Below are positions 22,824-33,433 of a stretch of 64,000 nucleotides of DNA, piece by piece. The notes under the pieces are model-generated. The model ran no database searches. It was not told the DNA's origin and saw only the letters and a program-made list of their open reading frames with translations. The stretch's first letter is position 1. Every line of letters begins with the position of its first letter. The translations under genes and the position numbers were made by a program. This stretch comes from Fomitopsis serialis (taxonomy: Eukaryota > Basidiomycota > Agaricomycetes > Polyporales > Fomitopsidaceae). The DNA lies in assembly GCF_022376445.1 (NCBI RefSeq), contig NW_025955029.1:124001-188000 (forward strand). The letters run 5' to 3'.

Positions 22824-23141
22824 GCTTGCACAGCCTACCATCGCTATGACTCAGACAATAACGATTCGGTCAACGTTCTCCTTTTCACCTGGGCAACCAA
22901 AGACGTCATGCATGTGGCGGCGATATTCACCAGTGCTCGCCGCGACGAACAACACATTATTTCCCCTTTGTCCAACGAGCTAGGCGGGCAGTTCGTCGTC
23001 ATACGCGTGCGCCTTGCATAGTCTGCTAAGACAATTGCGGGCCATTCTCTTCCATTACAGGCAACCAAAGACGTAGCACACGAGCTGTCTCAGCTATCCT
23101 ACAAAAGTGCGCCCGAGTCGTCTCCGTTCTTTCATTCAACC

Positions 23142-25141
23142 ATGTCGTATAATCTTGCATATACGTTCTCTTGCCAGAAGGATTCCGTCAACTGCCTTGC
23201 TTTTTCTACAGACGGCTTGTACTTGGCAAGTGGGTCTGATGACTGTACCGTTTTCGTGCACGACTGCAAGCGAGGTATCGAGGTTCAAAAACTTGTTGGT
23301 GACGCCCCTGTCACTGCTCTGCTCTGGCACGCGAATGGCACCGGAGACGAGAAGTTGTTCATTGGCTATGGGAATGGTAAGCTGAGGTATATGGACATGC
23401 TATCGGTGCGTATTTCGCGTGATCAGGCGTAGGCGACCCGCTCACCAACTCGCCAGGCCGTACCGGACGGAATTCAGTTCCCTGTTAATGGCGACTTCCC
23501 GATTGAATGCATCGACTACGATGCTGCCAGTGACATGCTGGCGGTATGTACCACTCGTGAAGTGAGGCTTTGGGTACAGCGTCGAGCGAGTACGTCAGAT
23601 ATCCCCTCAGCCAACTCCTTGGTTGCTGACGCTTACCTAGATTGCTGGCAGTACCTATGCAAGCTACCCCATCCGAGGCAATCGAATGCCGCCTCCGCTA
23701 CGGATGCCGCAGACGGCGCCTCTCCGTGTTCCGTACATTGGCTGGACTCCGGAACGCGCTTGATCGTTTCCTATATGTCTCACGGTGTCGTGTACGTATC
23801 AGGCCCGACTTCGATGCTGAAGCTGACGCATTGCCATTGACCCTAGATGCTGGAACGTCCAAAGCCTGAGGATGGAATGGCGACTGCCACTGAGGAGAAT
23901 CCGGATGTGCGTTGACATGGTTTTTGAATTGATCAATGCGCCCATCCTCGCCTACAGAGGCAGATCGTCGCTATCCCAGGATAAGGAAGTGTTAGTCGTG
24001 TCAAATCTCCACGACGGGTTCGACCTGTACAGACTCCGCGATCAACGTCACCTCCGCACTTTCAAAGCCAAGGCGTCGATAAATATCCCCCTCCCTGCGT
24101 TGTTCATTCACGACGGAAAGGCTGTCTTGACAGGTAGTGACACTGGGCGTGTCTCTGTTTACGACTGCGGCACAACGCTGGTGATGCAGGTTCTAGCACA
24201 TGGTGAGTGTTCATGTGCACCGAGCCCGTGAACGCGGCTTGAATGTTGTTGTTTGTCAGGACCTCACATCATTCAGACACTGGTGGGAATTCATACTGCG
24301 TCGTCAATTTGTGCTAAACTTCTCCTTTTCTCCAGGCCCAACATGATGGCACGGTCAGGCTTCTCGCAACGGCCTCGTCTGAGACTGGGGACCAAACATA
24401 CATCAAATTGTGGCGGGCAGTGAAGTCAGGTACGAAATCTGGATCTATCACTCATCTCTGTTAATGCAATTTTCGTTATCAGTTCGATTGACAGAACCAG
24501 ATCGTACGGCATCTCCGAGCTCGCGGACAGGAGAAACTATTGGGATGAAGTGTTACGTGTCTCGTTCCGTGGGCACGTCCTTCTTCGAGGACTCGAGCAA
24601 CAGCGACAGCCGGGACGTACAATCATCTAGCGGTGAAGCTGAAGTAGACTCTGTGGATGACATGTTTCAAGACACCAGGCCCCGGAAGCCGACCGCTCTG
24701 CCGAAGCAGACTGAGTCCTACCAGGCGCCTCGAGGGCAACGGAGGCAGACCGAACCTGCAGCTCTTCAGACAGGACGAAGGCAGACCGAGCCTGCGGCGC
24801 TTCAGACAGGACGAAGGCAGACCGAGCCTGCGGCGCTTCAGACAGGACGAAAGCAGACCAAGCCCGCATTACCCCAGAACGAACACCGGCGTCCCGGCAG
24901 CCATATGCCTACAGGTCCAACGGTGACCGGCTATCCTGGTCATGTCTGGGTATGGTGCCTCATCATGACGTTTACCATTCTCGTTGTCGTTCTACTCCTC
25001 CTTGGTGTACTTGTCTATTATCGGGAAGACATCGTGAGTACTCATCGCACCTCCTAACTATCAAATCCTAACATCTAGGTCTTAGGTCGCCTTGATGTCG
25101 CAAGTGTCTCACGAATTACCCAAACATCAGTCACAGTGTGA
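23142..25141 (+). CDS. WD40-repeat protein with C-terminal membrane anchor (527 aa)
   Basis: Nine exons (23142-23405, 23457-23589, 23641-23791, 23847-23906, 23958-24202, 24260-24282, 24336-24429, 24483-25033, 25079-25141) join in phase. The N-terminal 300 or so residues form beta-propeller blades: SVNCLAFSTDGLYLASGSDD, VHWLDSGTRLIVSYMSHG, AVLTGSDTGRVSVYDCGT, and TYIKLWRAVKS at the last blade. A disordered Gln/Arg-rich linker contains a 12-residue repeat (RRQTEPAALQTG, four imperfect copies; 36-bp units at about 24,745-24,860). A transmembrane helix follows (MTFTILVVVLLLLGVLVYY) and a short tail. This propeller plus C-terminal helix layout is common in agaricomycetes; the function is unknown, presumably a membrane-held scaffold. 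The repeat may vary in number between strains. Confidence 0.85.
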
Positions 25142-25386
25142 ACCGTAAGTTTTGAATGTGCTTGCCATATAGCTCGACTCACTCTGTGTCTCAGGACTTT
25201 GCGCGTGTATTAGCACCGGTTTCATATGCAGATCACGTTTCATGCTTGAGTGCGTGTGTGCGTGGGACGGGGTGATATGTAGGTTGTAGTCTACGTGTAT
25301 GGCCATGGTGGAAATGCGGGTGAATGATATTTGTGGAAGGGCACGGTGTCGCCGAAACGTTCTGGGAGACGTCTGGTTGAGCATGC
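25142..25386. other. 3' flank of the WD40 gene
   Basis: No gene recognised. The left end of the Tnp2 element should lie here or just downstream, but I could not find terminal inverted repeats. Confidence 0.35.
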
Positions 25387-25619
25387 ATGAATATTGTCTC
25401 TCGTGGCCGTACTTGCCGGAAGGCTGCTAGCACCACCAGCCTGAGTGGCGTAAGATCTTGCGGACTTAGGAACTTGTGCGCCACTGTCGCGGCGGCCTTT
25501 CGTGTGGGCGACACTTACAGCGGACGTACCATGCGGCGGCTCATACTCATTCGTCAGCAATACCGTCGAAAATGGCTCTTGCGAAGGGACGCATCCCTGC
25601 GCGTTGCGTATCGTCAGGC
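25387..25619 (+). pseudogene. 5' part of the Tnp2-locus gene, cut by the LTR element
   Basis: The frame ending in LRRDASLRVAYRQ runs straight into the LTR at 25,620. If the LTR element and one CAGGC are disregarded, it is in frame with the segment starting at 36,937, so the element landed inside an open reading frame. The true start codon is unknown. Confidence 0.5.
25615..25619. repeat. Target-site duplication, left
   Basis: CAGGC immediately before the 5'-TG of the left LTR; identical CAGGC follows the right LTR at 36,937-36,941. Confidence 0.9.
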
Positions 25620-26110
25620 TGTAAGAGTTCGTGGGCTCGGAACCCTTGACTCGGGGGCCGGGCAGCCAGGTGAACCTCGAGGATTGGCGGTCGCGGTGCA
25701 ACCAGAGAAGGAAATGGAAGAGGGTAGTCGTAAACAAGGCGAGGAGCGCCTGTTAGTGTCGTTAACTAGGCGGGGAGCCTAGCTATAGGTGGTGGGAGCG
25801 CGAGGAGCGTCCTAGGTCCTAGACCTGAAGCGAGGAGCCAGGTCGAGGGAAGTCCTAGGCGTGGCGAGGAGCTCAGGCCGAGGGGGATTCCTAGGCGAGG
25901 CGAGGAGCCAAGGCCGAGGACGGTCTCTACTGAACTACTCGGACGGCGCGGCGGGTTCGCACTCGGACGAGGTAGGTGTTCAGTGTCAAGATGAGATTAC
26001 CTCCAAATATGGAAGTGAGATAACTAGGTACATGATGATGGGATCTTATCTACACTAACGGTTCATGATCTAATCTAAGAGGGCTGGCAATGTGTTGCCT
26101 ACCCGTAACA
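25620..26110 (-). repeat. LTR (3' LTR in element sense)
   Basis: 491 bp, ends TGTAAGAG...CCCGTAACA on the plus strand. Contains several short GGCGAGGAGC subrepeats (26 to 60 nt apart). Confidence 0.95.
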
Positions 26111-26130
26111 GTGCCCCCCATCATGAAGTG
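26111..26130 (-). other. Polypurine-tract-like site
   Basis: The minus strand reads GATGGGGGGCAC directly before the LTR start TGTTACGG, the position of a plus-strand primer. Confidence 0.7.
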
Positions 26131-26505
26131 TGTAGTGTGGAGGTGAGGGTTACATGAAGGCAGAGGAAGAAGTAAAGGTGAGCATAGAATAGGAAGGGAA
26201 AGATAAAAAGAAAAATTTTGGCAGTAGTAGACTGCACCTGGTTGTACAAAGGCTTTGCCACATCGAGGCTGAGCTGTTCCATTTGCGCTGCATTGCGAGC
26301 TGACATCCTCGTGGAGGGTATGCATATCCCTAGGGCTAGGGTCGGCTAGGCCCTGGCATAGCTCCCTATCTTCCCCTACCCCCTGCCCCCCAATCTCAAG
26401 TCGGAACGATCTGAGGGGAGTTTCGGCTTGAGATTCCATAGGGAAGAAGGGGCAGTGGTTACGAAAGGAAGGTGTGCAATGGACAAGGGTGGATGGCCAG
26501 GAGAA
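26131..26505 (-). other. 3' untranslated part of the LTR element
   Basis: Between the stop of the long ORF and the polypurine site; no coding signal. Confidence 0.5.
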
Positions 26506-29500
26506 CTAGTGGTATGATGCTCTCGCTCGCTCTCTTTCGCGGTGCTCGTTGGCTCGGGCTTGCACATACTCGATCATTGCTTTCTCGTCATTGAGAACCC
26601 CATCTCGTGTGCGACGTGTTTCAAGTTGCACTCGTGCTTCGGCCTCATGCTTCTCGTGAAATGCACGAACGTCGGCTTGACATTGCTCACGATATGATTC
26701 ATTGATGTTCGCATAAGGTACTGGGTGGCTACGAGGCGCGCGGCAATATCGCGCTACCTCGTATTCGTCTTGCAACTTGAAGCCACCTGAGCGAGAACCT
26801 TCATGAGCGACTGACCAGTTGCGGCGTGAGGCAGGCAAAGATGGGACATCAGCACGAGAGGAGTGGGTGGCCATTACGGCCTGCAAGTGCGAGGCTGCTG
26901 AGTGATGCGAGGACGAGAAGGACGAGGTTGAGAAATCAGCGTGAGATACGAAGGAAGGAGCCTGCTCGACTCGTGTAGACAGGGCCACATGGGCGCTGCG
27001 ATCGTGAACTGGCATAGGCGAGTCGAGCGCCGATGGATGAACACGGCGAGAGGGAGAATCCATGCTTGTCCTCGAGCCGAACAGGGTGCGATGATCGTGC
27101 TCGTGGGACACAGACGAATGCGTAGAGGGATGAGGAACTCGAAGGACCACAGGTTCGGCTGCCCGCACAGACCTGGTAGATGCAGGACAGGTACGAGGTT
27201 TGCGGCAATCTCGCTCGACCTCATATCCGTGTTGCGAACTGCCAGAGTGGGTGACTAAGCAGGCTGTCGAGTGATGCAGAGACGGTGTGGGTATATAGAC
27301 ATGGCGAGAGGATGAGACCGCGATCATGCTCGTCGAGGGATGCGAGGGCGGAATGGACGAAGACGAGAGGTCAGTGCGAGAAGCGGGGGATGGAGCTTGC
27401 GCCGCTCGTGCAGACGAATCTGCTCGCACGCTGCTATTGCAGCTGGGCCTGGATGAACCGTGCGAGAGTGGAATGACGCCGCACGAGGCTGTGGTTGTGA
27501 TTGTCGAAACCGGTGGGGAGTGACCATCGTGATCATGGGATGCCGACAGGTTGAGAGCGAGTGCACATACGGAGCGACCGTGTACCTGAGCGGACGAGTC
27601 GAGCTGAGGAGGCGTTGACGAGGACGGGCGTATGGAGCGGTTACTGGGCGCGCGGCAAACTCGCACAGCCCTGTATTCGTCCTGGGAGTCGCTCGCGCGG
27701 GGTATTCCATAGGCGGGTGACGATGTCCGATGTGCGGCCGAGGGTGTGCAACGTGAGGGGGGCTCCGCTACTCCTCGCTTGTCTACGTGTTTGCTACCTA
27801 GCTGAGCAGCCGCCTCCTTGTCGACCTGGTTGCATTGCGGGCTCACGTCTATCGACCCTCCACTTGCTAGCCCGTGACCGGTTCGTACCACTCGGGGATC
27901 TTTACTAGTCGGAGACCATGCCCTGGCTAAGCCGGCAGTAGTGGCACGGCTACCGGATGTGCGGCGATCTCGCACGATCCGGCTTTCGTCTTCTAGGCCA
28001 CCCGCACTCTGAGTCGCCTTGAAGAGGCTAAAGCACGGGTCAGACGACGGAGAGCGAGGGTGAGTGAACAGCGGCGGCGTAGACACATCGGACGAGGGTG
28101 CACCGAGTGATAGCTGTACGTCGAGCGAGCCGGAACTGCTCGGGGGTCTAGGCGCATTGAGGACGGACGTGTGTGCGGAATGGGAGAGCAGAGAGGAGGA
28201 TGGGTCGAACGGGGTCAGAAGGGCAGAGCCTGGGCGTGGAGGAGAGACCGTTGGACAGAGACTGACAGCGGTACTTACAGCGGTCGTCCTTGGTTGTTCT
28301 TCTTGTCTATCGACCTTCCTCTCCTCTTCGTTGAACTTTCTCTCCTTTTCGTCGGCCTCCCTGTCCATCCCTTTGTAGTGAGATGTCCGTCTGTTAGTCG
28401 GGACATCCTTCACTGTTGGCTCTGTACACGTCTGCGTGGCTTGCACGTCGATCTTGTTGTTGCATTGCACACGCGCGGGGGATGGCTCGTCCTTCTGCGC
28501 TTGACTGAGGCTAGTGGAGCGGCTACCAGACGGGCGGCGGTCTCGCCCTGTCCGGTACCTGTCTTGAGAGTAGTCCGCGGGAGTAGTTTCGTAAGTAACT
28601 GGAATACCAGGACGCAAGTCAGACGGCCAGGGGCTGGTCGAAGGAGCTGAGTACGGGAGCGAGTCCGTTGATGTTTGACGGATGGAAGAGGGCGAGCGAG
28701 CATGGCAGGAAGGCGTAGCCTCGTTGATCGGAGAGTCTTGCGTCCGGTGTGCGAGTTGGACGCACAGAAGCATAGGCGCGTCGGGCGCGAGCGTGTGATT
28801 CGAGGATTGATGTGCAGAGCACGCACGCGAAGAGCCAGATGGCTGAGATACAGGCGAGGGTTTGCACGGTAGAGTCGTCTCGATTTGTATATGCTCTCTC
28901 CCAACCTCCTGGCCTAACCTGCTCGCGCTTGGAAGCCCCCCCGTCGAGCCTTCCCATTGGCTTGTCTCCGCGATGGGCAAGGTCTCACCGAATGCTTCTG
29001 AGCGAGCTGGCGCCGCTTGCTCGTCTTCAGCGGGTGACAGACTTGCTATAAAGCTAGAAGTTGCGACGTTGCCGAGCGAGCGGCAGTATCGCTCGGCCCA
29101 GCTTTCGTTTAGCAGGTCGTCCAAGCCGGGAGAGTCGACTATAGACGGGGAAGTCGACGAAGGCGCCGGCGAGAGGAAGCGAGGTGGAGACGTAGGCATA
29201 TTGGGAACCGGCGAACGAGCCGGACGGGAAAAGGTCGAGAAGGGTGGAAGCTGTAGCGGACCGGTTGGAGTACTCGCGGGCTTTCTTCCGCCTCGTCTCT
29301 CTGCCTGGTTGCTATCCGCGCCCAGCCGCCTGACATCTACTGACACCTCGCCTGATTGTACGTCGCTGCTCGGATGGATAGGGCTCGGAGCTTCATCCAC
29401 TGGCCTTGAAGCGATGTAGTACGGCGCAGGGGTGCGAGAGCGCTCGACTAGAGGCGGTGACTTAGTTGGGTCAGCAGTTGGGTCGTCGGACGCGCGGCAG

Positions 29501-32040
29501 TTCCGCACTGTCCGGTGTTCCTCTAACTGAACCCCAGCTGGCAGAGTCTTGAAGGTCGTCGAAAGGCCGACGTATGATGATTTCGATGAGGGTGTGCATC
29601 GCTTGAGTGAGTCGAGCGGCGGGGGCGTGTGGCTCGAGGGCTGAAGTGACGAGCGCGGGCTGGAAGAGACGCGCGACGCTGGCGAAGGTGGATAGGAAGA
29701 ATGCAGGAGCTTGGGCACGTCGAGCGACGACGGGTTAGCCGAAGTAGGTGTACTGATGCGATGCGAGCATGCCGTCGCGTCGAGCAGGGACGGGAGTGCG
29801 GAACGTGGGCGTGGAGGAGAGGACGGAGGCGAGTCGGGCGACAGCGGAGACACGGTGTATGTGCGAGGAGAGACGGATGGTGAGGGCTGATGTACGGGCA
29901 TGCTCGCCGGCGTCGTCTCGACTCGCTTGTCTGTTTGTTGGCCGTCCCTGCCCGACCGGCCACAGTCCGTCTGCTTCCCGTACCATTGCTCGTATTCGCT
30001 CTTCACGACGGGCAGGGTCTCGCCATTGCGCGAATGTTCGACCCGGAGCGTTGAAGCGGAGACAGCGGAACGACTACTGGGCGCGCGGGAACATCGCACT
30101 GCCCAGTCTTCGTCCCGAGGGCCGCCTTCGCATGTGGTTGGGGTGGGCGACCAGACCTTGGGGAAGTCGTCGTCTAGCGGCCTGCTTGCGCTGGGAAGTT
30201 CTCCGCTCGAGCCTTCGTGTTGTCTTGTCTTAGCGATAGGCGACGCCTCGTCTGCGCATGCCTCAGCGCAAGTCGGCGCGGCTCGCCCGTCTTCGACAAG
30301 CAATAAGCTAGCGGTTGTGTTAATAGCCAGGCTTGAGACTGAGGGGTGGCTGCCAGACGCGCGGCGAATCCGCACGGTCCGGAGTTCGTCCTGCGGGTCG
30401 TCCGCGCGAACCGTCTCGAGGGCAACCGGACGGTCGAAATGTGAGACGGGCGACGAGGCGGAAGGAGAGGGTGCCGAGTACGGAGACGAGTTGGACGGCG
30501 ATGTAGATAAGGGCGGACTTGCGGAGCGCGGACGAGAAAGGACTAACGCGACCTCCTGCCTGAGATTGGGCGGGCTCGTCGTCGCGACTGTCTCGCGGTT
30601 GTTCGATATATGAGCGTGCTTGTTTTTGCGCGTGGAGTTGGAGACTGCGAGGTGACTACCGGACGTGCGGCGGTTCCGCACAGCCCAGGATTCACTCTGC
30701 GGGCTGCTCGAGCGAACTGTTCCGATCGAGGTCGAATGACGGAGCAGTGAGGAGGGCGATGGTGACGATGGTGCGCTTGGTAAGCGCGCTGAGCATGCAG
30801 GCGAGTTGCGAGCAGGCGAATGCGCGTGGTACGAGCTCGGAAGGGCGAGTGCGCTTGCAGAGCACGGGAACGGAGAGGACAGTGGAACATCGGGCGCGGA
30901 CGCGTATGGGGGCGTACAGAGCAAAGGCGACGACACGGGCGAGCTGGCACCGAGCGAGGTGGACGCGACGGGAGCAGGCGGATACGTGGGACGCGAGTCG
31001 AGAGAGGAAGATGGTCGTAGTTGAGAAGCAGAATAGCTCACTGCAGTCTTGTTCACTTCTCTCTCTGCTCGGCGACCCTCTTCGACCTGCGAACCATACA
31101 CGCGGATGGTCTTGGAGCTCGTGTCGGATGGGGTGTCTCTTTGGCTCGCCGCGCGCGTTAGTACGATAGACTCGCTGTGGTCCGGCGCTTTGGTACGAAG
31201 TTGTTCGTCTTCGAGCTTTGTTTGGCAGCTACCAAACGCGCGGCGGTTCCGCACGGTCTGGCGTCTGTCTTGTCGGCCGTCAGTTAGTTCGTGAGAGTTT
31301 CCGAGAGTAGTCGGATGGCTGGGGAGTGCAGACGCGGAGTTCGTCTGCGCGACCATCGAGGGATCGACATCGTTCCGGGCGAGTGCGCGTGGGGTTTCGC
31401 CTTCGGGCCTGAAGCCGACGACGATGGGATGGCCACCGAGCGCGTGGAGATTTCGCACTGCCCGTGAGTTGTCCTGCAGGCCAAGAGAGTCGCTGAGTCG
31501 GAGGGATGTTGGAGCGTCGAGAGTTGACACCTGCAACCGACTTGCGGACGGGAGAGACGGGGAGTGCAGGTGAGCGGACTTGCTCGCTGCAGTCGTCTCG
31601 ACTCCCCTACCCTCTGTGTCGACGCTCAGGACTGGAATACTTATGCTTGCTGATCTATCATTCGATCCTTCGCTTCGCCTCAATCCAGTCGGCACGACTG
31701 ATGGAACGTCTTCTTCGCGTACGTCAGGTTGCTCGGTTCCATACATTGAGCAGGCGGCGGCGAGGTGGCTAACGGGCGTGCGGCAGTTCCGCATTGCTCG
31801 ACACGAGTCCTGTGAGCCACCCCTGCGGGGAGACCGATCTAGTGAGTGATCAAGGTGTGAGGACGCGGGCGAGGGGTCAGACTGAGGCGTGACGGTACAC
31901 CGGGACTGCGGGATGGAGTGACCGTGTCCTGGGAGAGCGGGCTGAGAGATTGAGGTCGTAGCTACTCGATCTCCTGATTCCTCGTTGAAGCAGCTCGTCC
32001 TCGCGACGGACGTCACATCCTCGGGGGCATTGACGTGCAA
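26506..32040 (-). CDS. Giant Ser/Pro-rich repeat ORF of the LTR element (1,844 codons)
   Basis: Uninterrupted frame in element sense. The protein is built from imperfect modules of roughly 100-220 residues. Recurrent signatures are an Arg-rich motif (QDEYRAVRVCRAPS, SWAVRNRRTSGSH, LRTVRIRRASGSHP, HRTVRNCRAS), a TPASMPVHQPSPS-like motif, an EGSSGELPSAS-like motif, and Ser/Pro linkers. The C-terminus is different: a charged, helical tail (YREQCQADVRAFHEKHEAEA, ending RERERARASYH). No enzyme domain is seen. Length without a stop and repeated amino-acid signatures favour translation, but GC bias and DNA-level repeats could also keep the frame open. Function unknown; a structural Gag-like role is only a guess. 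Confidence 0.6.
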   Translation of the reverse strand: MHVNAPEDVTSVARTSCFNEESGDRVATTSISQPALPGHGHSIPQSRCTVTPQSDPSPASSHLDHSLDRSPRRGGSQDSCRAMRNCRTPVSHLAAACSMYGTEQPDVREEDVPSVVPTGLRRSEGSNDRSASISIPVLSVDTEGRGVETTAASKSAHLHSPSLPSASRLQVSTLDAPTSLRLSDSLGLQDNSRAVRNLHALGGHPIVVGFRPEGETPRALARNDVDPSMVAQTNSASALPSHPTTLGNSHELTDGRQDRRQTVRNRRAFGSCQTKLEDEQLRTKAPDHSESIVLTRAASQRDTPSDTSSKTIRVYGSQVEEGRRAEREVNKTAVSYSASQLRPSSSLDSRPTYPPAPVASTSLGASSPVSSPLLCTPPYASAPDVPLSSPFPCSASALALPSSYHAHSPARNSPACSARLPSAPSSPSPSSLLRHSTSIGTVRSSSPQSESWAVRNRRTSGSHLAVSNSTRKNKHAHISNNRETVATTSPPNLRQEVALVLSRPRSASPPLSTSPSNSSPYSAPSPSASSPVSHFDRPVALETVRADDPQDELRTVRIRRASGSHPSVSSLAINTTASLLLVEDGRAAPTCAEACADEASPIAKTRQHEGSSGELPSASRPLDDDFPKVWSPTPTTCEGGPRDEDWAVRCSRAPSSRSAVSASTLRVEHSRNGETLPVVKSEYEQWYGKQTDCGRSGRDGQQTDKRVETTPASMPVHQPSPSVSPRTYTVSPLSPDSPPSSPPRPRSALPSLLDATACSHRISTPTSANPSSLDVPKLLHSSYPPSPASRVSSSPRSSLQPSSHTPPPLDSLKRCTPSSKSSYVGLSTTFKTLPAGVQLEEHRTVRNCRASDDPTADPTKSPPLVERSRTPAPYYIASRPVDEAPSPIHPSSDVQSGEVSVDVRRLGADSNQAERRGGRKPASTPTGPLQLPPFSTFSRPARSPVPNMPTSPPRFLSPAPSSTSPSIVDSPGLDDLLNESWAERYCRSLGNVATSSFIASLSPAEDEQAAPARSEAFGETLPIAETSQWEGSTGGLPSASRLGQEVGREHIQIETTLPCKPSPVSQPSGSSRACSAHQSSNHTLAPDAPMLLCVQLAHRTQDSPINEATPSCHARSPSSIRQTSTDSLPYSAPSTSPWPSDLRPGIPVTYETTPADYSQDRYRTGRDRRPSGSRSTSLSQAQKDEPSPARVQCNNKIDVQATQTCTEPTVKDVPTNRRTSHYKGMDREADEKERKFNEEERKVDRQEEQPRTTAVSTAVSLCPTVSPPRPGSALLTPFDPSSSLLSHSAHTSVLNAPRPPSSSGSLDVQLSLGAPSSDVSTPPLFTHPRSPSSDPCFSLFKATQSAGGLEDESRIVRDRRTSGSRATTAGLARAWSPTSKDPRVVRTGHGLASGGSIDVSPQCNQVDKEAAAQLGSKHVDKRGVAEPPSRCTPSAAHRTSSPAYGIPRASDSQDEYRAVRVCRAPSNRSIRPSSSTPPQLDSSAQVHGRSVCALALNLSASHDHDGHSPPVSTITTTASCGVIPLSHGSSRPSCNSSVRADSSARAAQAPSPASRTDLSSSSIPPSHPSTSMIAVSSSRHVYIPTPSLHHSTACLVTHSGSSQHGYEVERDCRKPRTCPASTRSVRAAEPVVLRVPHPSTHSSVSHEHDHRTLFGSRTSMDSPSRRVHPSALDSPMPVHDRSAHVALSTRVEQAPSFVSHADFSTSSFSSSHHSAASHLQAVMATHSSRADVPSLPASRRNWSVAHEGSRSGGFKLQDEYEVARYCRAPRSHPVPYANINESYREQCQADVRAFHEKHEAEARVQLETRRTRDGVLNDEKAMIEYVQARANEHRERERARASYH

Positions 32041-33433
32041 GTCGAGGTGACTTCAATTGGTGAGCTCGCACTTGACTGGGCGGACTTGATGCTGCGCGGA
32101 TGCTCGACCTCGAGCGTCGACACCGTGAGGGCGGGCAGGCTACCGAGCGCGCGGCAGTTCCGCACTGCTCGGTACCCGTCTTGCATGCCGTCTGCGCGGG
32201 AGTATCCGAGGGAAGGCGAGTCGTCGATGCGGAAGGGAGATGACGGGGTGCTGACAAGGGGAGCAGACGAGGCTTCGAGCGAGAGCGGGGGCGCGATGCG
32301 AGGACGTGGAGGAGAAGACAGGGAAGGGAGATGGACAGGGGTACTCACTGGAGTCAACGAGACTCTCTTCTCCACTTCGTCGACTTCTCTGCACGATTCA
32401 TCGCGCCGATTCGTTTTCCCACTAGCCTGTGTATCCTCCAGATGCCAGGTTGCGCACGTCGGCACGTCTTCACCCCATGGGCCCGCCGCTGAGCTTGTAT
32501 CCGCGTGAACAGATGGACTCGGAGCAGCGGTGTCGATATCGGCCGTGCAGCAGTTCCGCACCGTCCGGTGTTCGCTTAGAGTTTTCTTCGAGTTGGCCTG
32601 CGCTTGTTTTCTCTCAACCTCCGGACCGAAGACGCTTGCTCCGGGCAGCCCCCCACTCGAGCTTTCGCGTCGGCTTGTCCTGGCATTAGGCGGGGCTTCG
32701 TCTTTGTGCACCCTGCTCGAGTAGTCGGGGATCGCTCGTCTTCGGCGAGAGAAGGGATTGCCGACGCGTTAGCTGCAGGACTCAGGGCTGCAGGGTCGTT
32801 ACCGGGCGCGCGGCCGTTCCGCACAGTCCGGTATTCGCCCTGCAAGCCGTCCGTGCGGATGCCTACAGTCGAGGTCGAGAGTGAGTGCTGTAAGGGCGCA
32901 GACGCGTCGGGCGAGGGCTGGAGCGAAGAACGTGAATATGGAGGGACGGACGGAGGGGCTCTATGCACTGGAATGGACGGAGGCGAGCCAGGCGGCGAAG
33001 GACGGGAGGACGGCGAGACGTCCACAGACGGAGACGTGGAGCGTGCAAGAGCGAAGACGGATGTAACCTCCTGCTCGAGTCTAGGTGGGGTTGCCTCACG
33101 GTAGCTAGGTACGCGGGCGAGCTCGTCTCTACGCACGGGTTTGGAGCTGACGAGGTAGCTACCGGACGCGCGGCAACCTCGCACTGTCCGGCACTCGAGT
33201 GAGGGCGTGGACGGAAGTGCGAAGGACGAGTCGATCGAGTCGACGAAGGCGGGTGGCGGACGGCGACGCCGACTGCAGAGCGCTTGGAGGGGCCGTAGAC
33301 ACGTTGAACGAGGGCGCGGGAGTATGGCACGAGGACTCCGACGCGGCGAGCGAGAAAGGGAACGTGTCGGGAGAGGGCGAAGACGCAGTGCGCAGACGAA
33401 GGACGGGCGGTGAGGGCTGAGGAACGGAAGCAC
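32013..33433 (-). CDS. Continuation of the repeat ORF in shifted frames
   Basis: Two overlapping open frames in element sense (32013-32711, 232 codons; 32576-33433, 285 codons) carry the same modules: HRTVRNCCTADIDTAA, YRTVRNGRAPGNDP, VSLTPVSTPVHLPS, SGGLPGAS. They connect the 1,844- and 865-codon frames. The shifts may be introns, frameshift decay, programmed shifts or sequence errors; I cannot tell which. Confidence 0.45.
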
